Positions 12,767-17,169 of a DNA stretch of 17,169 bases are shown here, in pieces. The stretch lies in assembly GCA_041685355.1 (NCBI GenBank), contig JAWLFY010000109.1, positions 1-17,169 on the forward strand, in the 5' to 3' direction. The stretch is from JAWLFY01 sp041685355 (lineage in GTDB: Bacteria; Planctomycetota; Planctomycetia; Pirellulales; Pirellulaceae). The notes beneath the pieces were generated by a model, which was given only the letters and a program-made list of their open reading frames with translations, did no database searches and was not told the origin of the DNA. A program made the translations under genes and the position numbers. Within the stretch, counting starts at the first letter, position 1, and every line of letters begins with the position of its first letter.

Positions 12767-12990
12767 CGGGATTTTCGGGGAAGTACGAATTTTCCCGAAG
12801 ATCGTTGCGGATTCGCGCGGTTTGGCCCCATATTCCCACTGGTTTCCGAACGCGTGGGCCCGCGTCCGTTCGGACTCGTCTCGGATTCCGACAAGAATCC
12901 GCAGACCCCGAGGCGTCGGGCCGCGTAACGAGAAGAGACCTCGATGGCAAGGAGTCATGGGGGTGTCAACCACACCATACGGCGACGAGC

Positions 12991-13074
12991 CCGCGGGCCG
13001 GTCAGGCGTACCCGCGGGCCGGTCAGGCGTACCCTCGGGCCGGTCAGGCGTCTCTGCGGGCCGGTCAGGCGTCT
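12991..13074. repeat. Four 21-bp tandem repeats in the sigma-factor leader
   Basis: Units start at 12991, 13012, 13033 and 13054 (type CCGCGGGCCGGTCAGGCGTAC). The first two end in TAC and the last two in TCT; a degraded fifth copy starts at 13075. Consecutive units can pair (GCGGG of one with CCCGC at the next boundary), so the transcript may fold. The array lies 150 bp upstream of the sigma start codon. Confidence 0.9.
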
Positions 13075-13212
13075 CTGCGGGGCAGTTCGCGGTTGGGGTG
13101 GGTTGGCGAAAAGGAATCGTCCTACGGAGAGGACGATACCCGGGCAAGCGGTTCCCCGCTGAGCGACCCGCCGGGGTCGCATGGAACGGATTCGGCGAGG
13201 GAACCAAGCACT

Positions 13213-13218
13213 GGGAGG
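13213..13218 (+). promoter_or_regulatory. Shine-Dalgarno GGGAGG deciding the sigma-factor start
   Basis: GGGAGG lies 8 nt before ATG 13227, a good spacing. It is one of the few clear ribosome sites in the window and supports 13227 rather than the far-upstream ATG at 12717 as the start. Confidence 0.7.
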
Positions 13219-13226
13219 ATGAGTTG

Positions 13227-15011
13227 ATGCATCGTCGTTACCGTGATTCCAAGCTCCGCGAGCTTCGCGATCAGCTGACCCGATTCGCGCCGAAGGGGAA
13301 GAAGTTCGAACAGACCGCGTTGGCGGAGAGTCTACACGCGGAGATCGCGGCAGGGCGTGACTACGCGTTCGACTACGTCTGCTTTCGGATCACGAATTAC
13401 CGGCCGGAGCAAGCGAGCCGACACACGATCGCGGCGAGCGATCTGAAGCACGACCTCCGACAACTGATCGAGGACCTCAGCGACTCGGCCGATATCGCGG
13501 CCGAGGACGCGGGGGAGCCGGTTCACACCGTCGACGACCTGAGTCGCATGTTCAACGTTTCGACGAAGACGATCAGCCGCTGGCGGGCCGCGGGGCTCGT
13601 CAGCCGACGGTTCCTCTTCGGCGGGCGGAAGCGCGTCGGTTTTCTGCACAGCAGCGTGGAGCGGTTTTCGGCGGAGAACCAGGAGAAGGTCCGTCGCGGG
13701 GAACAGTTCAGTCAGCTGAGCGAGGACGAAAAAGGGGAGATGATCGAACGGGCCCGCCAGCTCGCCGAAGGGGGCGCGACGTTCACCGAGGTGATCCGGC
13801 GGTTGGCAGCCCAGATGCACCGGAGTCCGGAGACGGTCCGTTACACGCTGAAGAACTTCGACGCCGAGAACGCCGCGTTGGCGATCTTTCCGCAGCGGCG
13901 GAGCGCATTATCCGAAGAGGACAAGCGTGCGATCTACAAGCTTCACGCGCGGGGGATGACGGTCGCCCAGCTCGGACGGCGGTTTAAACGGACTCGAGCG
14001 ACCGTCGCCCGAATCTTGCTCGACGTGCGGATCCAGCACGTGATGGAGCTCCCGATCGACTACATCTATAACCCCGAATTCGATGACCCGTCGCGAGAAG
14101 AAGAGTTCCTCGGCGACACCCCGGAACCCGCCGCGTCCCCGCGGAAGGTCCGCGTGCCGAGCGAGTTGCCGAGCTATCTCGCCGCGCTTTACGAAGTGCC
14201 GCTGCTCAGCCGCGAGCAGGAATTCCACCTGTTTCGCAAGATGAATTACCTGAAGCATCTCGCCAGCCGGCTCCGCGAACAGCTCCGCGACGAAACCACG
14301 GCGGGGCGGGCCGGTGGGCCGCGGTGGCAGCCGGACCCGGACCAGGACGGGCGGTCCACGAGCGAATCGCGGTCCCGGGGCGAATCGCGGTCCCGGGGCG
14401 AATCGCGGTCCCGGGGCGAGCTGCTCGACCGAATCGAATCGCTCTACGAGCAGGCGGTTCGGGTGAAGAACCAGATCGTTCAGTGCAACCTGCGGCTGGT
14501 CGTCTCGATCGCCAAACGACACGTTTCGGCCAACGAAGATTTCTTCAATCTGATCAGCGACGGAAACATGTCGCTGATCCGCGCGGTCGAAAAGTTCGAC
14601 TATTCACGCGGTAACAAGTTCAGCACCTACGCCTCGTGGGCGATCATGAAGAACTTCGCGCGGTCGATCCCGAGCGAGTTCAAGCATCGCGACCGGTTCC
14701 GGACGACGACGGAGGAGCTGTTCTTGTCACGGCAAGACGAACGGCTCGACCCGTACGTCGAGGAGACGGCCCAGCGGCGGCGGCAGCGCGAACTCTCGAA
14801 GATCCTGAACCGGCTCGACGAGCGGGAACAGAAGATCATCGCCGCCCGATTCGGTCTCGCCCGGGGCAGCGAACCGTTGACGCTGAAAGAGGTCGGGGAA
14901 GAGATGGGCGTCACCAAGGAACGCATCCGACAACTCGAAGCTCGCGCCTTGGGCAAACTTCGCGAAGCCGCCGACGAGGCGAAAATCGATCTCGAACTCG
15001 GGTCGGTTTAA
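13227..15011 (+). CDS. Sigma-70-family sigma factor with N-terminal helix-turn-helix modules and no sigma 3 domain
   Basis: 594 residues. Residues 99-145 form a MerR/excisionase-like helix-turn-helix (VHTVDDLSRMFNVSTKTISRWR, then FGGRKRVGFLHSSVERF). Two further HTH-like segments follow at about 180-212 (FTEVIRRLAAQMHRSPETVRYTL) and 228-265 (MTVAQLGRRFKRTRATVARIL). Then sigma 1.2 (about 312-345, SYLAALYEVPLLSREQEFHLF), a linker with three SRSRGE repeats (381-398), sigma 2 (about 405-490, NLRLVVSIAKRH ... GNKFSTYASWAIMK) and sigma 4 (about 522-585, LTLKEVGEEMGVTKERIRQLE). Only about 33 residues join sigma 2 to sigma 4, so sigma 3 is missing. The sigma 4.2 helix matches RpoD closely, but in 2.3/2.4 the Trp pair is WA and the -10-reading Gln/Thr positions are Lys and Ala. 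It probably directs RNA polymerase to a special promoter set. Confidence 0.93.
   Translation: MHRRYRDSKLRELRDQLTRFAPKGKKFEQTALAESLHAEIAAGRDYAFDYVCFRITNYRPEQASRHTIAASDLKHDLRQLIEDLSDSADIAAEDAGEPVHTVDDLSRMFNVSTKTISRWRAAGLVSRRFLFGGRKRVGFLHSSVERFSAENQEKVRRGEQFSQLSEDEKGEMIERARQLAEGGATFTEVIRRLAAQMHRSPETVRYTLKNFDAENAALAIFPQRRSALSEEDKRAIYKLHARGMTVAQLGRRFKRTRATVARILLDVRIQHVMELPIDYIYNPEFDDPSREEEFLGDTPEPAASPRKVRVPSELPSYLAALYEVPLLSREQEFHLFRKMNYLKHLASRLREQLRDETTAGRAGGPRWQPDPDQDGRSTSESRSRGESRSRGESRSRGELLDRIESLYEQAVRVKNQIVQCNLRLVVSIAKRHVSANEDFFNLISDGNMSLIRAVEKFDYSRGNKFSTYASWAIMKNFARSIPSEFKHRDRFRTTTEELFLSRQDERLDPYVEETAQRRRQRELSKILNRLDEREQKIIAARFGLARGSEPLTLKEVGEEMGVTKERIRQLEARALGKLREAADEAKIDLELGSV
14363..14416. 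repeat. Three perfect 18-bp tandem repeats in the sigma gene encoding SRSRGE
   Basis: Identical units CGAATCGCGGTCCCGGGG at 14363, 14381 and 14399. They encode a basic/acidic linker between sigma 1.2 and sigma 2. Perfect identity at the DNA level points to recent expansion. Confidence 0.95.
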
Positions 15012-16741
15012 CGATCGACGGTCCCGGCTTCACTGACGAATTTCGTCCCGGCCGCGACCGATTCGGAATCGCGGTCGGGGCGGAGACGCCTTTCGGGACC
15101 CGGCGAGACGAAACGTCCCAGATGAAACGTCGCGGACTCGCTCCCCTCGGGTAGATGTGAATAGGGGATCTCAACGGCTTGCCACGTGACCTTTCGTTCG
15201 GTCGAAGGCACCGAATCGCGATGCCCGGGACCGGCCGGATCCGCAAAATCCCTGAGCAATCTCGGTTCGTGGACCCGGTCGCCGACGAACACCACCGTGG
15301 CGTCGCGGGAAACCGAACGGTGGCCCAAATGGGGATGGTCCTCCGAAAGGACGACCGTGCGGGGGAGACGAAGGCGAAGGTTTCCGGCGATCCGCATGTC
15401 GGAAGCGACAACCACCCGCGGGGATTCTCGGATCTGTTCGGCGAGCTCACGGAAATCGATGTTCAGCTGATTCGGCTTCATGCCGTCATCGCTAAGGATC
15501 GGTCGCAAGACGATCGCCACCAACACCGTTGCCATCACGACGTAGCCGCTGACGAGCATTCGCGACCGGACGTAGCGGCGGGAGAGGGCCGGCCAGTTCA
15601 TGACCAGGAAGGCGGGGACGAGGACGACGAACGGCTGAAGCCATCGGTTCTTGAATTCGGTGGCGTGTCCCGAGAGGATCATCAGCAGGAGCATCCCCAG
15701 GATCCCCGATAAGGTGCGTCCGAGCAGCCGGCCGAGTTCGACCTGATCGGTCCAGGCTTGGTCCGTTTGGGACCGATCGGCCGAGGGCCTGGGCCCCGGG
15801 GAATGCCGCCCGCCGGTGGGATCCGTTCCGGCGTCTGGCGGCAAGGCTTCTCGGCGGGCAAACCAACCCATGCGGTCACCGAATCGGAATAGCCAAAACA
15901 GAAACAGGGTCAACGCGAGGCACCCGAGGAGACACGAGATCAACGCCAAGCTCCCGGCCGCGACGTCGGCGAGCCAACCCCCGTCGGCCTGTTCCCGCAT
16001 CGTCGTCAACGTCTTCGAGGAGGCCAGCCGTAGGTGGCCGATCATCCAGTTCGCGTGGGGCGTGACCAAACCGATCGCCAGCATCACCGTTAACGCGAAC
16101 CGACGGTCCAAGACCCGAGCCCGGTAGCGTGGGATCGAGACGGCGGCGGCGAGCACGCCCACGATCACCAACGCGAAGTTGTATTTGGAAAGCATCCCGA
16201 AGCCGGCCGCGAGGCCGATCATCGCGTATCCGGTCCAGGAGGGCCGGCGTGCCAGGCGAACCACGGTATAAACGAGCGCGACCGCGAAGAACGTGACCGC
16301 CACCGTGTGGGACAAGTCCCGATGGCTTTCCCAAGCGATTTGCGGGATCGTCAGCGTCCCGAACGCGGCGACCGCGGCGGGACGATCGTCTCGCGTCGCC
16401 AACCGCACCGTGGCGAAGATCGCGACGAACGTGGCACCCAAAAACAGGTTCTTCACCAACGCCAGGGAGAAGACGGAACATCCCAGCAGCGAGAACGCGG
16501 CCGACTGGACCCAGGTGTACATCGGCGGCTGACTGTTGTAGCCCGCCGCGAACCATTGCGAAAGAAATACCAGTTCGGACTCGTCGTAGTCGACGGCCGG
16601 CGAGGCGATCCAGCGGGCCACGACGTGGAAAGAAAAGTAGGCGATCGCGACCAAAGGCAACCACCGCAGGTGCTCGACCGACGCCGGATCGAGGCTCCGG
16701 CGGAGCCGAAGATTTGAACACGGTTGTTCTGGATGCGTCAT
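15008..16741 (-). CDS. Integral-membrane glycosyltransferase, GT39/ArnT-like (GT-C fold)
   Basis: 577 residues with about 10-12 predicted membrane helices over the first 430 residues and a soluble C-terminal part. The first extracytoplasmic loop carries the acidic signature PAVDYDESELVF (D51, D53, E54), followed by QPPMYTWVQ, as in dolichyl/polyprenyl-phosphate-mannose and aminoarabinose transferases. These move a sugar from a polyprenyl phosphate carrier to a lipid, glycan or protein on the outer side of the membrane. An Arg/Pro/Ser-rich loop of about 50 residues interrupts the helices near 300-345. ATG 16741 begins just after the upstream GT2 stop (4-nt gap), and an upstream in-frame extension to 16822 would overlap that gene heavily. 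The stop overlaps the convergent sigma-gene stop by 4 nt within TTAA. The acceptor is unknown. Confidence 0.88.
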   Translation of the reverse strand: MTHPEQPCSNLRLRRSLDPASVEHLRWLPLVAIAYFSFHVVARWIASPAVDYDESELVFLSQWFAAGYNSQPPMYTWVQSAAFSLLGCSVFSLALVKNLFLGATFVAIFATVRLATRDDRPAAVAAFGTLTIPQIAWESHRDLSHTVAVTFFAVALVYTVVRLARRPSWTGYAMIGLAAGFGMLSKYNFALVIVGVLAAAVSIPRYRARVLDRRFALTVMLAIGLVTPHANWMIGHLRLASSKTLTTMREQADGGWLADVAAGSLALISCLLGCLALTLFLFWLFRFGDRMGWFARREALPPDAGTDPTGGRHSPGPRPSADRSQTDQAWTDQVELGRLLGRTLSGILGMLLLMILSGHATEFKNRWLQPFVVLVPAFLVMNWPALSRRYVRSRMLVSGYVVMATVLVAIVLRPILSDDGMKPNQLNIDFRELAEQIRESPRVVVASDMRIAGNLRLRLPRTVVLSEDHPHLGHRSVSRDATVVFVGDRVHEPRLLRDFADPAGPGHRDSVPSTERKVTWQAVEIPYSHLPEGSESATFHLGRFVSPGPERRLRPDRDSESVAAGTKFVSEAGTVDR

Positions 16742-16745
16742 GCGG

Positions 16746-17169
16746 CTACCCCACGACCCGCATGCCCACGCGCCGCGTCGCGGCCGATCCCGGCGGTTGG
16801 TGGTCGAACGACTCGCGGACACAGTACGTCGGCCGATCGCCGGCTTCGTATTGGATTCGGGACAACATCTCCGCCATCACCCCGAAGCAGATCAGCTGCA
16901 GCGAGGAGAGCATCGCGAACGCCCCCATCAGCAGCATCGGCCGGGTTCCGATGTCTTCACCGAAGACCAATTTTGAGATGAACACGGTCCCCAGCATGAC
17001 ACCGCCGACCGCCCCGACGGTCATCCCGAGCGAACCGAAAAAGTGTCCCGGTCGCATCCGGTACTTCATGAAGAACAGCACCGACAACAAATCGAGGACG
17101 ACGCGAAAGGCCCTTGAGATCCCGTACTTCGACCGACCGAATTGCCGCGCGTGATGCCGCACGCCGAGT
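16746..17169 (-). CDS. GT2-family polyprenyl-phosphate sugar transferase, C-terminal part, truncated by window edge
   Basis: The frame is open to the right edge, so only the last 140 or so residues are seen. They show the C-terminal signature of DPM1/GtrB/ArnC-like GT2 enzymes, VRHHARQFGRSKYGISR, followed by an amphipathic stretch and two membrane helices (about FFGSLGMTVGAVGGVMLGTVF and MLLMGAFAMLSSLQLICFGVM). The soluble tail ends at TAG 16748-16746. These enzymes charge a polyprenyl phosphate with a sugar from a nucleotide donor at the cytoplasmic face. The next gene encodes a GT39-like transferase only 4 nt away, which would use that lipid-linked sugar, so the pair forms a natural donor-and-user unit. 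The catalytic GT-A domain lies outside the window and was not checked. A GTG at 17162 is an internal codon, not a start. Confidence 0.85.
   Translation of the reverse strand, partial: LGVRHHARQFGRSKYGISRAFRVVLDLLSVLFFMKYRMRPGHFFGSLGMTVGAVGGVMLGTVFISKLVFGEDIGTRPMLLMGAFAMLSSLQLICFGVMAEMLSRIQYEAGDRPTYCVRESFDHQPPGSAATRRVGMRVVG

Larger units (their letters stand above)
12485..13226. other. 742-bp divergent non-coding region between the Tat-protein and sigma-factor genes
   Basis: No convincing gene lies here. Long open frames cross it (one ends at 13227, another continues into the sigma gene), but their translations are low-complexity and repeat-derived. Contents: nothing notable at 12485-12610; a GACGCCG...CGGCG hairpin-like stretch at 12614-12637; clustered inverted repeats at 12635-12707; a 10-bp direct repeat at 12747-12766; a TTCGGG/CCCGAA dyad at 12774-12799; a 21-bp minisatellite at 12991-13074; and a strong ribosome-binding site at 13213. 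Confidence 0.7.

Noticed and set aside
12717..13226. N-terminal extension of the sigma-factor frame from ATG 12717
   Set aside because: The added 170 residues are low-complexity and partly encoded by the 21-bp repeats, and a good Shine-Dalgarno precedes ATG 13227.
12298..13227. Long plus-strand open frame ending at the sigma start (TGATG overlap)
   Set aside because: It is partly antisense to the Tat-protein gene and partly repeat-derived, with no domain-like sequence. The stop/start overlap is best seen as chance.
13219..13227. Two-codon ORF (ATG AGT TGA) coupled to the sigma gene
   Set aside because: The GGGAGG site abuts this ATG with no spacing, so it fits the ATG at 13227; too short to support as a gene.
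17160..17162. GTG start of a short membrane protein at the right edge
   Set aside because: The frame stays open to the window edge, and the following residues are the internal C-terminal signature of GT2 enzymes.

Overview
The window reads as chromosomal DNA from a GC-rich member of the Planctomycetota, most likely a Rhodopirellula/Pirellula-type bacterium. This rests on the content: a large sigma-70 factor with N-terminal helix-turn-helix modules, a J-domain-like membrane protein, a Tat-exported protein of unknown function beside a second secreted protein, and mostly weak Shine-Dalgarno signals. The placement is inferred from recognised sequence style, not from a search. I see no rRNA, tRNA, CRISPR array, insertion sequence or phage gene.

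Layout. (1) 1-3833 is a two-component signalling island: the 3' end of a hybrid histidine kinase (+), a small Hpt phosphotransfer protein (-), a sigma-54-dependent NtrC-type response regulator (-) and, divergent from it, a stand-alone receiver protein (+). Together these are the parts of a multistep His-Asp-His-Asp phosphorelay. The 408-bp divergent spacer holds a well-spaced candidate -24/-12 promoter facing the receiver gene, with two dyads about 110-135 bp upstream of the predicted transcript start, where an NtrC-type activator would bind. (2) 3959-12484 is a run of seven minus-strand genes. In transcription order they are: a Tat-signal protein and a secreted protein (ATGA overlap), rpmA (L27), obg, coaX (GTGA overlap with obg), a J-domain-like membrane protein, and an M20 deacetylase/peptidase (ATGA overlap). 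(3) 12485-13226 is a 742-bp non-coding, divergent control region with clustered inverted repeats and a 21-bp minisatellite. (4) 13227-15011 (+) is an unusual sigma-70-family factor: three helix-turn-helix-like segments, sigma 1.2, sigma 2, sigma 4, and no sigma 3 domain. (5) 15008-17169 (-) is a GT39/ArnT-like membrane glycosyltransferase preceded by the C-terminal part of a GT2 polyprenyl-phosphate sugar transferase. These probably make and use a lipid-linked sugar.

Two themes stand out. First, short tandem repeats (12-24 bp units) occur at many places, both between genes and inside conserved genes (sigma-54 regulator, coaX, obg tail, J-domain protein, sigma factor). In genes the unit is always a multiple of three, so repeats expand linkers or loops without breaking the frame. 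Second, regulation is dense: a whole phosphorelay, a probable sigma-54 promoter and a sigma factor whose -10-reading residues differ from the RpoD norm lie within 15 kb. All functional calls come from reading motifs by eye; no database search was possible.
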